Part shown: positions 1 through 6,973 of the stretch, piece after piece
How the letters are laid out: each line of letters opens with the position of its first letter
How positions within the stretch are numbered: the stretch's first letter is position 1
Source: Bacillota bacterium
GTDB taxonomy: Bacteria; Bacillota; Clostridia; Lachnospirales; Lachnospiraceae
Direction: 5' to 3'
DNA length: 56,154 bases
Assembly: GCA_023408815.1 (NCBI GenBank)
Contig: JAEYJO010000053.1
Coordinates: 1-56,154, forward strand
Position numbers and translations under genes: made by a program
Notes under the pieces: model-generated
Told to the model about the DNA's origin: nothing
Database searches by the model: none
What the model saw: the letters and a program-made list of their open reading frames with translations, nothing else

Positions 1-120
1 CCATCCGGCTTCCTTCAGATTCGTAGTCACCCACGACACCCTTGCCATTGGCTATGTCCTTCCCACTACCGGGCGGACTCGGGACTTACACCCGTTGAAA
101 CGTACGCCCGCCGGGCGCAC
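1..120 (-). mobile_element. Group II intron 5' end (partial, cut by window edge)
   Basis: Read on the minus strand the block begins GTGCGCCCGGCGGGCG, matching the GUGYG 5' boundary of group II introns. It continues with the domain I landmarks usual in bacterial class C-like introns: GGTG..AGTCCCGAGTCCGCC, then GGAAGGACATAGCC, GGCAAGGGTGTCG and GAATCTGAAGGAA. It lies directly after a terminator hairpin, which is the preferred target of class C introns. The rest of the intron, including any reverse transcriptase, lies beyond the left edge. A second copy at 53441-53560 differs at about four positions. The family assignment comes from recalled consensus, not a covariance-model search. Confidence 0.75.
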
Positions 121-128
121 TACAAAAC

Positions 129-154
129 AAATCCCTGTCTGCCGACAGGGATTT
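129..154 (-). terminator. Rho-independent terminator of the FIST/chemoreceptor operon
   Basis: An 11-bp perfect stem (AAATCCCTGTC / GACAGGGATTT) with a 4-nt loop, followed on the minus strand by TTTGTTTTGTA. It lies 17 nt past the stop codon of the chemoreceptor. The intron 5' end begins 9 nt beyond the stem. Confidence 0.85.
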
Positions 155-170
155 TCTCTCATGACTATGA

Positions 171-1123
171 TTATTTTACAAGTTTCGCAAGCATATTTTC
201 CATTTGCTGCAGGAAATCGATAACGCTGCATACGATGCTTGACTTTTTGCTTATCTTTGCATCCAAAATCTCCAGTTTCTCTCCGAAGGAATCCACAACG
301 TCCGAAATAGAGCCTACTCCCTTTGCCGCACCATTGATTCTGGAACTGGTTTTGTCGATGCCCTCAATAATGTAATTGCTGAAATTCTTTACTTCTCCGG
401 TGCAATCGCTGACCTGCTTTATGTTATTCTGAACAGCACCTGCTTTTTCCAGATTTGTCAGGCTGGCAGTCTGAGATGCCGAAAGCTCTTCATTGACATC
501 ATTAATGCTTACGAACAACGCTTGAATGCTTCCGTTAATTCCATCCACCAGTTGCTTCGTGGATGAAGAGAGCTCACGTATCTGCTCGGCAACAACGGCA
601 ACCCCCTTCCGGCATCTCCTGCTCTGGCAGCTTCTATAGAGGCGTTCAGCGCCAACAGATTGGTTTGAGATGCAATCCCGGTGATCCCGTTAGACATATT
701 CTGAATATTCTCGAAGTCTTTTTCCAGACGCTTAAAAACGAGGTTGATGGAATCCATCTGCTCATTGGTGCTATGTATGTTTTCCCTCAACTCCTCCACA
801 TTAGTCTCCGTCTGTTCTATTACGGCGTCGGAACGCTGAATTATCTCATGAATCTGGTTCGCGTAGGAATTGAAATCCTTAAAATCCTCATTGATATCCG
901 CTATCATAGTATTAATGCTTCCGATTTGAGAGAAGGTACCTGATATATCGTCCATATATTTGGAGACCTCTACCTCCTCCTGCATTAATTGTTCAATTTT
1001 TTCTTCTATATGTAAGACACCGAACTGCAAGCTTTTTTCCACTGTTTTATCCGCTGTTTCTACTGCGGCAGCCCCGCCCTCCGTCATCCGCTCGTCCGTC
1101 TTGTTCCTTTTAAACCAACTCAT
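171..1123 (-). pseudogene. Soluble methyl-accepting chemotaxis protein, frameshifted
   Basis: Cytoplasmic chemoreceptor with no membrane segment. The first frame opens with MSWFKRNKTDER after a good AGGAGG site and contains a long coiled coil. It reaches the conserved signalling tip (ASQTNLLALNASIEAARAG, then DAGRG). There the frame breaks at the run of five C on the plus strand (602-606). Restoring one base gives the expected FAVVAEQIREL and joins the second frame (GINGSIQALF to the stop at 171). The lesion is a single missing base, so a sequencing error is as likely as a real mutation. The gene follows the FIST-domain gene by 11 bp, suggesting that FIST is the ligand-sensing partner of this receptor. 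Confidence 0.85.
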
Positions 1124-1134
1124 GCCTTTTCCTC

Positions 1135-2235
1135 CTATTCAAATACCGCAAGTACCATTGTCTGATTAAAATGCTGGTCGTTCAACTGTTCGCCGTATCC
1201 TGCAAATCCTACGAAATTTCCCAGAGCGCTTCCTACATCGGATGCGAAATCGTTCAAATATCCATTGGATTCAAAGAGCATGGATCTGGCAAGGCAATTG
1301 ACCATTATGGTTAAGCTGGGCTTTCCGCATTCTTTTTTTACCTGTTCCAGAGTATCCCTTATTACTTTCTTATAATCATCAGGTTCCAGCAAAACGATTT
1401 GAGAGTTGTTATAAATTCTGGCATGATACTGCATAGCGCTGCCTTCTACCACAGAATTATTAGCCACGATATACATTTCGTTTCCGATAATCCGTCCCAT
1501 TGGATAGCTGTCTAAATATTGGGGAAGCTTATCCACAGTGGTTTCCAAAGCCTCTGCAATTACTTTGGCAGCGGGCTTGTTGTTGTATTCATATACAATC
1601 CGGTTTCTCACATCTACCTTGGTAGATTTAAAATAACGCTTGGTAGGTTTATAAATATTTTCACGGTAGAATCTAATCTTGCCGCCCAGATTTTCTATGA
1701 TCACAAAAACACAAGCATCTTGATAAACCTCGCCGTTTAAGGAAATGAGTGTCTTTTCCGCCCTTCCCTTATCTCCGGAAAAACCGCCGAACACTGGTAT
1801 TTTCTTTTTGGATAATACGGCATTCAAGGTAGACAATACCAGTTCTTCACAGCTAATCAATGCGCTGGAGAACTCAAGACACATCGTATTCTCCGGCTTA
1901 TGGAAGGAGGACGCGCACCGCTCTACACGCTCCACATATTTCAGCGCATATTTATCAGCGTCCTCCAAAAGGGAGGCTTCGCATCTGATACCCTCCTCGA
2001 AAGCTAATAATAATAAGGTGTCCTTATAAGCTCCATCTTTGCAGAACGCCGCGAAGGTGGTCGCTCCCATGGTTATGGCTTCCGGGAACCTCTCTTTAAT
2101 TGCTTTGGCATGATCCGCAAATTTATCTACTCCTGAAAAGAATAAAATCAATTCGGGGCTGCCTGATTCTAAATTTGCTTCTTTTACTGCTTCGTTTAAA
2201 TCATTCATCTTACTTTTGCCTATCTTGTACCTCAT
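1135..2235 (-). CDS. FIST-domain sensory protein
   Basis: A 366-residue protein with FIST N-terminal and FIST C-terminal domains, a family proposed to bind small ligands such as amino acids and often encoded beside chemoreceptors or other signalling outputs. Recognisable parts are the N-domain core (ELILFFSGVDKF, PEAITMGATTFAAF, VFGGFSGDKG) and the C-domain (YPMGRIIGNEMYIVANNSV, LTIMVNCLARSMLFESNG, NFVGFAGYGEQ). I chose the ATG at 2235 because AAAGGAGAACTGAG precedes it; an upstream TTG at 2253 has no such site. No signal peptide or membrane segment is visible, so it should be cytosolic. It is co-transcribed with the soluble chemoreceptor downstream. Confidence 0.88.
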   Translation of the reverse strand: MRYKIGKSKMNDLNEAVKEANLESGSPELILFFSGVDKFADHAKAIKERFPEAITMGATTFAAFCKDGAYKDTLLLLAFEEGIRCEASLLEDADKYALKYVERVERCASSFHKPENTMCLEFSSALISCEELVLSTLNAVLSKKKIPVFGGFSGDKGRAEKTLISLNGEVYQDACVFVIIENLGGKIRFYRENIYKPTKRYFKSTKVDVRNRIVYEYNNKPAAKVIAEALETTVDKLPQYLDSYPMGRIIGNEMYIVANNSVVEGSAMQYHARIYNNSQIVLLEPDDYKKVIRDTLEQVKKECGKPSLTIMVNCLARSMLFESNGYLNDFASDVGSALGNFVGFAGYGEQLNDQHFNQTMVLAVFE

Positions 2236-2357
2236 CTCAGTTCTCCTTTGCAAGTCTTTTCACAAGCTGTCAATTGATGGTAAAATAAAAAAACATGTTT
2301 ATTATACTCTATCAAAATATATATTACAAAAAAATTTTTCATACATGATAAAAATTT

Positions 2358-2639
2358 TCATGCAATGTTATAAAGACGAAGAATACAATAGGTAAATTTG
2401 TGAATATAGAGTCTATTAAGGGAGCCCATAGCCGGCTCCCTTTTCATTACTTTTAATAATCTGCTTTCGATAGAACAATTCAATACATCCTTTACAATAT
2501 CATCAATCATGGTTGCGTCAGTATAATACTGTTCCCCTGTTTTTATGAGTTCATCATATCCATTTAATACTTGTGCATCAACAAATTCCAACAAGTTCAA
2601 TGCATTTGCGCGCTTATTAATTTCTGCATTAACATCCAA
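2358..2639 (-). CDS. Hypothetical protein, doubtful
   Basis: A 93-codon frame beginning with TTG, overlapping the end of the small membrane-protein gene by 11 nt. The first 70 residues look protein-like (FVDAQVLNGYDELIKTGEQY, IDDIVKDVLN) but I recognise no family. The last part runs through a hairpin (GGGAGCC/GGCTCCC, 2420-2440), which argues that the true 3' end is different or that the gene is decayed. Coupling to the gene upstream is possible, since no independent ribosome binding site is seen. Confidence 0.35.
   Translation of the reverse strand: MDVNAEINKRANALNLLEFVDAQVLNGYDELIKTGEQYYTDATMIDDIVKDVLNCSIESRLLKVMKREPAMGSLNRLYIHKFTYCILRLYNIA
2420..2440 (+). terminator. Hairpin, possible terminator
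   Basis: A 7-bp GC-rich stem (GGGAGCC / GGCTCCC) with a 7-nt loop, followed on the plus strand by TTTTCATTACTTTT. On the minus strand the following bases are TTAATAG, a poorer tract. No plus-strand gene ends just upstream, so its client is unclear. It may terminate minus-strand transcription from 2.8 kb instead. Confidence 0.4.
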
Positions 2640-2790
2640 ACATTGCTATATTTAAAAATAATATAATTGCTCCAGCACTTAGCAAAACACCTATGATTTT
2701 GAGAAGAATACTTTTCTTTATTAAACCAACAATGGCTAATATTATTCCGATTAAAAGTATTAAAAAGAAGATCATCGAAAACCCTATCAT
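2629..2790 (-). CDS. Small hydrophobic membrane protein (53 aa)
   Basis: A 53-codon gene starting MIGFSMIFFLILLIGIILAI and ending in NIAMFGC. It has two hydrophobic stretches split by a short basic turn (IKKSILLK), so it should be a two-helix membrane peptide or one helix plus a re-entrant tail. The start is supported by AAGGAGAAAGACA immediately before the ATG. I do not recognise a family; composition resembles small DUF-type membrane proteins of Firmicutes. It overlaps the next frame downstream. Confidence 0.6.
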   Translation of the reverse strand: MIGFSMIFFLILLIGIILAIVGLIKKSILLKIIGVLLSAGAIILFLNIAMFGC

Positions 2791-2839
2791 TGTCTTTCTC
2801 CTTATTCTAATTTTTTAAATTTAATATTATTATCGTTAA

Positions 2840-3181
2840 TTAATTTCTACTATTCAGATATTCTATATACTCGTCTCCCCATTTGCATAAGGCATTTAAA
2901 ACCACTTCAAACTTTTTTCCTATATCGCTAAGGGAATATTCCACCTTTGGCGGAATCTCAGAGTATACTTTTCTGATGATCAATCCTTCATCTTCCAGCA
3001 TTTTAAGTTGCCTTGATAATGTCGTGTGTGTCATATTTTCCGGCATTTTCCTTTGCAGCTCGTTAAAACGTGTCGCAGGTTCCAGCGACAATAAATACAT
3101 AATATACATCGACCACTTGCCCGTTAGCACTTTTTGCGAAGTCACATATGGGCAAAATCCAAACAGTTCTTTTTTTGCCAT
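2840..3181 (-). CDS. HxlR-family winged-helix regulator
   Basis: A 113-residue HxlR-type DNA-binding protein. It shows the family pattern FCPYVTSQKVLTGKWSMYIM (an N-terminal Cys, then GKW), the recognition region FNELQRKMPENMTHTTLSRQ, and the wing LEDEGLIIRKVYSEIPPKVE. The start at 3181 follows AAAGGATACTGTG; a longer frame to 3292 has no support. It is divergent from a flavin-reductase-like gene, the usual arrangement in which HxlR proteins control the neighbouring redox enzyme. The Cys near the N-terminus could make it thiol- or electrophile-responsive, an inference from family precedent. A perfect ATACTAGTAT palindrome in the shared promoter region (about 3199-3208) is a candidate operator. 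Confidence 0.85.
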   Translation of the reverse strand: MAKKELFGFCPYVTSQKVLTGKWSMYIMYLLSLEPATRFNELQRKMPENMTHTTLSRQLKMLEDEGLIIRKVYSEIPPKVEYSLSDIGKKFEVVLNALCKWGDEYIEYLNSRN

Positions 3182-3222
3182 CACAGTATCCTTTCTAATA
3201 CTAGTATCATAAAATATCGTAA

Positions 3223-3250
3223 TTGCTTTTTTGCTCTTACTCTTTATAAT
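3223..3250 (+). promoter_or_regulatory. Promoter of the flavin-reductase-like gene
   Basis: TTGCTT (3223-3228), a 16-bp spacer and TATAAT (3245-3250), about 48 bp before the ATG at 3298. The ATACTAGTAT palindrome just upstream of it may bind the HxlR protein. Confidence 0.55.
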
Positions 3251-3297
3251 AAACCTATAGTCAAGAATACCACACAAAATGTAAAGGAGCAATCACC

Positions 3298-3693
3298 ATG
3301 AATGAAGTTTTAGAATTTCTAAGATCTTGCGGAACTTTTTACCTCGCAACTAACGAAGGCGACCAGCCTCGTGTTCGTCCATTTGGAGCAGTGAGTGAAT
3401 TTGAGGACAAACTGTACATCGTTACCAACAACCAAAAAAAGGTCTATGCACAAATGCTTAATAATGCAAAAGTGGAAATCTGCGGAATGAGCAAAGGAAC
3501 ATGGCTCCGTATTGAAGGCAAAGCAATTCATGATAATCGTCGTGATGCACGCCAAGCCATGATGGATGAGAATGCATCTGTTTTGAGTAATATGTATACT
3601 GTAGATGATAATCTTATGGAGGTACTGTATTTGGAAGATGTAACAGCAACGTTTTATTCTTATACCTCAGAACCCAGAATTATCAAATTTTAA
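3298..3693 (+). CDS. Pyridoxamine 5'-phosphate oxidase-like flavoprotein
   Basis: A 131-residue split-barrel FMN-binding protein of the PNPOx-like superfamily. The N-terminus FLRSCGTFYLATNEGDQPRV and RPFGAVSEFEDKLYIVTNNQ is the standard opening of small clostridial pyridoxamine-phosphate-oxidase-related proteins, which generally act as flavin reductases or nitro/quinone reductases rather than making PLP. AAAGGAGCAATCACC precedes the ATG. The C-terminal half (LYLEDVTATFYSYTSEPRII) fits the family end. It is probably regulated by the divergent HxlR gene. The substrate is unknown. Confidence 0.82.
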   Translation: MNEVLEFLRSCGTFYLATNEGDQPRVRPFGAVSEFEDKLYIVTNNQKKVYAQMLNNAKVEICGMSKGTWLRIEGKAIHDNRRDARQAMMDENASVLSNMYTVDDNLMEVLYLEDVTATFYSYTSEPRIIKF

Positions 3694-3817
3694 TGCCCCA
3701 AAAAAGAATCGTGCCGTAATTGGGATTTTCAGTATTTTTAGTGACCCCTCAAACTTTTACACTTTATGTTTCCAAATACATATAGTATTACTATAAGAAA
3801 TCTCAAGGAGTAGCGAC

Positions 3818-4288
3818 ATGGATTTTAACACCGGCGGGTTCCCCAATAATCGAAACAACACAGGCCAAGGGCCCGTTCCCTATATAACAGACCTAAGGAG
3901 GGAAATTATTGACAACACACTTTTCTATTCCACAAGATGGACCAGCAGAAATATGCAACTTGCACTTATGTCCGTACCCGTCGATACGGAAACAGGATTG
4001 GATGTGCATTATGCTTCCGATCAGTTTTTTTATATCGAGAAAGGTGAAGCATTAGTCATCATGGGACCCTGTTATGATTGCATCGACAACCAGTCACACG
4101 TATACGAGGGCTATGGCATAATTATTCCCGCAGGCATATGGCATAATGTCATAAACATTAGTAATTCAGACTTAAAAATGTGTACTATCTTTGCTCCTGC
4201 CTTTAGTTCCTATAACACAGTTTACAGGACAAAAGAGGAATGGTTCGAGCACTATGAACTTCATGATATTTCTTTTCCTCAACTATAA
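3818..4288 (+). CDS. Cupin-domain protein
   Basis: A 156-residue single-cupin protein. Motif 1 appears as GLDVHYASDQFFYIEKGEA and motif 2 as GYGIIIPAGIWHNVIN, the G-x5-P-x-G-x2-H-x3-N pattern. Motif 1 lacks the full set of metal ligands (H-x-H is H-Y-A here), so the metal site may be incomplete. A ribosome binding site (CAAGGAGTAGCGAC) supports the start. Such stand-alone cupins are common in Clostridia and are annotated only as cupin proteins; function unknown. It stands alone between the flavoprotein gene and an opposing gene. Confidence 0.78.
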   Translation: MDFNTGGFPNNRNNTGQGPVPYITDLRREIIDNTLFYSTRWTSRNMQLALMSVPVDTETGLDVHYASDQFFYIEKGEALVIMGPCYDCIDNQSHVYEGYGIIIPAGIWHNVINISNSDLKMCTIFAPAFSSYNTVYRTKEEWFEHYELHDISFPQL

Positions 4289-4317
4289 AAAAATTCCCTA
4301 TTACATAAAAAGAAAAA

Positions 4318-4337
4318 CGCCCATCCGAGGACGAGCG
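4318..4337 (-). terminator. Rho-independent terminator
   Basis: On the minus strand CGCTCGTCC pairs with GGATGGGCG (two G-U pairs), followed by TTTTTCTTTTT. It should end transcription of the DUF4256 operon. On the plus strand the G-U pairs become mismatches and the T tract is poor, so it is less likely to serve the cupin gene. Confidence 0.6.
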
Positions 4338-4429
4338 CCTTTCCCATTGTAAAAGGGGAATTTTACGTGGATTATTATATCACTTACTTTTAGTGAAAAC
4401 AATGGTAATCATTTCCATTTATGAAAAGC

Positions 4430-4996
4430 CTACACCCGAAGCGCTCCCCGAAACCCTCTGGCAGAATAATAGCTTTCCGCGCCGTTATGATATACGAATA
4501 CGGTATCATAACGGTAATCTCCAAAGATTGCACCTCCGAGCTTTCTAATTTCATCGGGTGTTTTCAGCCAGCTCGAAGTTTTGACATCAAAATTGCCGCT
4601 TCTCTGTAATCTGCGATATTGTTCCTCAGTTAAAAGCTCGATTCCCATATCTGCCGCCATACCTACAGCGCTGTTTTCCGGCTTATGCTCTTTCCTCGTC
4701 TCCAGCGCTTCCCGGTCATAGCAAATGCTCCTGCGCCCCTTCGGACTTTCAGCAGAGCAGTCATAAAAAACATATTCCTTCGTCTGCTCATCATATTCCA
4801 CAACATCCGGTTCACCGCCCGTTGCCTCCATTTTCCCCAGCGCTTCTAACTTTCCGGGGCTTTCCTCCAATTTCTCCAATACCTTCTCCCATTCAAGGCC
4901 CTCATGACGATTCATGTTCTTTTCAAAGCGCCTTCTTAGGGTTTCAATCAGCTCTTCGCGCTGGCTGTCAGGCATCTCACTTCTCTCATTTTCCAT
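4430..4996 (-). CDS. DUF4256 family protein
   Basis: A 188-residue protein matching DUF4256 as I recall it: LRRRFEKNMNRHEGLEWEKV at the N-terminus, then MEATGGEPDVVEYDEQTKEY, FYDCSAESPKGRRSICYDRE, GIELLTEEQYRRLQ and GGAIFGDYRYDTVFVYHNGA. The family is conserved in many bacteria and has no known function. No membrane or signal segment is seen. The ATG follows GGAGGAAAAAAC. It lies 12 bp after the frameshifted methyltransferase on the same strand, so the two may be co-transcribed. Confidence 0.88.
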   Translation of the reverse strand: MENERSEMPDSQREELIETLRRRFEKNMNRHEGLEWEKVLEKLEESPGKLEALGKMEATGGEPDVVEYDEQTKEYVFYDCSAESPKGRRSICYDREALETRKEHKPENSAVGMAADMGIELLTEEQYRRLQRSGNFDVKTSSWLKTPDEIRKLGGAIFGDYRYDTVFVYHNGAESYYSARGFRGALRV

Positions 4997-5008
4997 GTTT
5001 TTTCCTCC

Positions 5009-5612
5009 TTACTTCCCGGCATCAAGAATAAACAAAGATGCATCCTTCCCCATGAATATTTTACTTTCGCTATGGAAAGTTCTGGACCGGATATTCCGGT
5101 ATCCGATTTTCTCCATGCTCTTCGTTAACTCCATTTGATCGAATCCGTTATGAACCATATCCGACACTATTTTTTCATTTTTATTAAAATCCACGATCAA
5201 TAAATGTCCTCTTTCATCTAGAATATCATATAGTCTTGATAAAATCAGTCCGACATCATCAATATGAAGTAAAACCTGAACCATAAAGATATAGTCTGCA
5301 TGCAAACTCGAAAAACTATCTTTTTCCAGATCGAAGCATAATGTGACTGCATTCTGTATAGTTAGAAGCAGAAATTTTTCGCTTTATCTGATCGATCATG
5401 TTTTGTGATGTATCCAGAAAAAGAATAGATTTGAAATCGTGTAACAATTCCATTCCGACGAGGCCCGTTCCGCACCCAAAATCAATGGCTCTTTTATTTT
5501 GGGGCTCAACTAAATATTCGCGAATCGCATTTGACGATATCTTTGCAATTTGTATCCTTTCAGGAGTGTCATATCTATCAGCTATCATCTCGAACTTGTC
5601 CGTATTTCCCAT
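5009..5612 (-). pseudogene. Class I SAM-dependent methyltransferase, frameshifted
   Basis: The N-terminal frame (MGNTDKFEMIADRYDTPERI) carries the SAM-binding motif I, AIDFGCGTGLVGMEL, and the acidic end of strand 2, ILFLDTSQNM. Around 5350-5365 the frame is lost. One base out of register the expected sequence NAVTLCFDLEKDSF continues into HADYIFMVQVLLHIDD, LLIVDFNKNE and the C-terminal domain ending at 5009. One inserted or missing base therefore splits a normal roughly 200-residue methyltransferase. The ATG at 5612 follows GGAGAGGTGATA. Substrate unknown. A sequencing error is possible. Confidence 0.8.
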
Positions 5613-5671
5613 TATCACCTCTCCAATCATCCCGTTGCTTAACAAGGCTCCCGGCTATTTTATCAAAAGCC

Positions 5672-6445
5672 TTAACGCCTAAATTCGTTCCTGTGTTTTT
5701 CAAAAAAATCATAGAAATATCTTACATTCTCGAGCTCTGTCCATCTTGTTTCTTCCAGTTCCCTGGAATCCAAATTATATATTTTTGCATTCAATGTCCC
5801 CAGCATGAACGGTGAGTGAGTAGAAATAATGAACTGACATCCTAAAAATCTGGCCATTTTATTTATCTTCTCAGCCAGCAATATCTGATTAGCCGGTGAT
5901 AATGATACCTCAGGCTCATCCAGCAAATAGAGCGCATCCGGTTCCATATAATCATCCAGCAACTGTAAAGTGGTTTCTCCATTTGAATATTTTTCCTGCG
6001 CAAACTTCATATACTCCATTTGCTCAATCATCTTTACAGAATTTCTTAATTGCTCTATCTGCTCTTTAGGCATCCCTCTCCTGACATGTTCATAAACATA
6101 TCCATCTCCCAGAATCTGCTCTTGTTGTATTTTCTTTATTTCATATAAAATATCTTCACTTTTAATGTATCTGCTTCTCTCTGGAAGTCTGCCAATCGGC
6201 GTACCACTTTCGTCTTCACCTAACATATAACTGCATTCATCTATAAACCTTTTGAAATAGATTCCATATTTGTTACTGGCGGCATATTCCTGTCCTTCGA
6301 TTTGCAGCTTATTTGCCATAATATTCAATATTGTAGATTTTCCGGATGCGTTGTCGCCATATAAAATTGTAATTGGACCAAATAAGAATAACCTATCTAA
6401 TTTATCTGCAAACACATTATATGGATATATATTGGAATTATTCAC
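5672..6445 (-). CDS. AAA/ABC-type ATPase, predicted
   Basis: A 257-residue stand-alone ATPase related to the SMC/RecF-like AAA_21/AAA_23 group. The Walker A motif is YGDNASGKSTI (about residue 30), the Walker B region is LYLLDEPEVSLSP, and the switch histidine is in IISTHSPF. No transmembrane part and no partner permease are near. A GTG start at 6445 after CCGGAAAGACA is used; the family often begins close to this point. Such proteins act alone or with toxin/nuclease partners, but none is adjacent here, so the role is open. Confidence 0.75.
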   Translation of the reverse strand: MNNSNIYPYNVFADKLDRLFLFGPITILYGDNASGKSTILNIMANKLQIEGQEYAASNKYGIYFKRFIDECSYMLGEDESGTPIGRLPERSRYIKSEDILYEIKKIQQEQILGDGYVYEHVRRGMPKEQIEQLRNSVKMIEQMEYMKFAQEKYSNGETTLQLLDDYMEPDALYLLDEPEVSLSPANQILLAEKINKMARFLGCQFIISTHSPFMLGTLNAKIYNLDSRELEETRWTELENVRYFYDFFEKHRNEFRR

Positions 6446-6572
6446 TGTCTTTCCGGATAATAGAAAGCTGCTTATATATATGATAGCTTACACCTTCTTC
6501 CATATGAAATTTTTTAATATTATAATGAGATAAGTATACACTATTTGTGCTTGCAGAACAAGTGTTCCTTAT

Positions 6573-6614
6573 ATCTTAACTGCTTTAATATAAATCTTAA
6601 CTGCTTTAATATAA
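6573..6614. repeat. Tandem 21-bp direct repeat (two copies)
   Basis: Two perfect head-to-tail copies of ATCTTAACTGCTTTAATATAA (6573-6593 and 6594-6614). They lie just upstream of the predicted T-box promoter. This could be a recent slippage duplication or a protein-binding site pair. Confidence 0.85.
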
Positions 6615-6622
6615 ATAGACTA

Positions 6623-6651
6623 TTGACAAAATACTTATAAGAAATTAAAAT
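6623..6651 (+). promoter_or_regulatory. Promoter of the T-box/alaA transcript
   Basis: TTGACA (6623-6628), a 17-bp spacer and TAAAAT (6646-6651). The transcript would begin near 6658, exactly where the T-box leader starts. Confidence 0.7.
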
Positions 6652-6655
6652 GCTC

Positions 6656-6943
6656 TTAATGATAAAGATAAATGCAATGAAGGAAAGTAGTAAGCATGGA
6701 TGAAGTTTCAGAGAGAGGATGGCTGGTGAAAATCCTTATGGAGTTCATGGTGAAGCAGTTCCGGAGCAGAGGAGCCCAAAGGCACATTTCAGTGGATATG
6801 CTTAGTAGGTTTCGACGTATTCCCACGTTACAGGGACACACCATGATTGTGGTGGATGAGAGCAGGTTTTCCTGAATTTAGGTGGTAACACGGATATTAG
6901 CATATTCGCCCTAAGCGTAAAGATTTACGCTTGGGGCTTTTTC
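6656..6943 (+). promoter_or_regulatory. T-box riboswitch, alanine specifier (GCA)
   Basis: Typical tRNA-sensing T-box leader. Stem I contains AAGTAGTAAGC (AGTA S-turn side), the apical element GAGAGAGGATGGCTGGTG, and the specifier loop GGTGAAGCAG closed by GGAA/TTCC. The three bases after the conserved GAA are GCA (6755-6757), an alanine codon, followed by a purine as usual. The antiterminator T-box sequence is GGTGGTAACACGG; its TGGT (6883-6886) would pair with an ACCA tRNA end, fitting the A discriminator of tRNA-Ala. A strong terminator follows. Uncharged tRNA-Ala should allow read-through into alaA, which matches the gene's product. Confidence 0.9.
6908..6942 (+). terminator. T-box intrinsic terminator
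   Basis: A 13-bp stem (GCCCTAAGCGTAA / TTACGCTTGGGGC, one G-U pair) with an AGAT loop and then TTTTT. It competes with the antiterminator that contains the T-box sequence. Confidence 0.85.
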
Positions 6944-6973
6944 TTTGTCATAAAAAATTAGGAGGTTTTTATT

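Noticed and set aside
6656..6844. Open frame on the minus strand
   Set aside because: It lies antisense to the T-box leader, has no ribosome binding site and no protein-like sequence.
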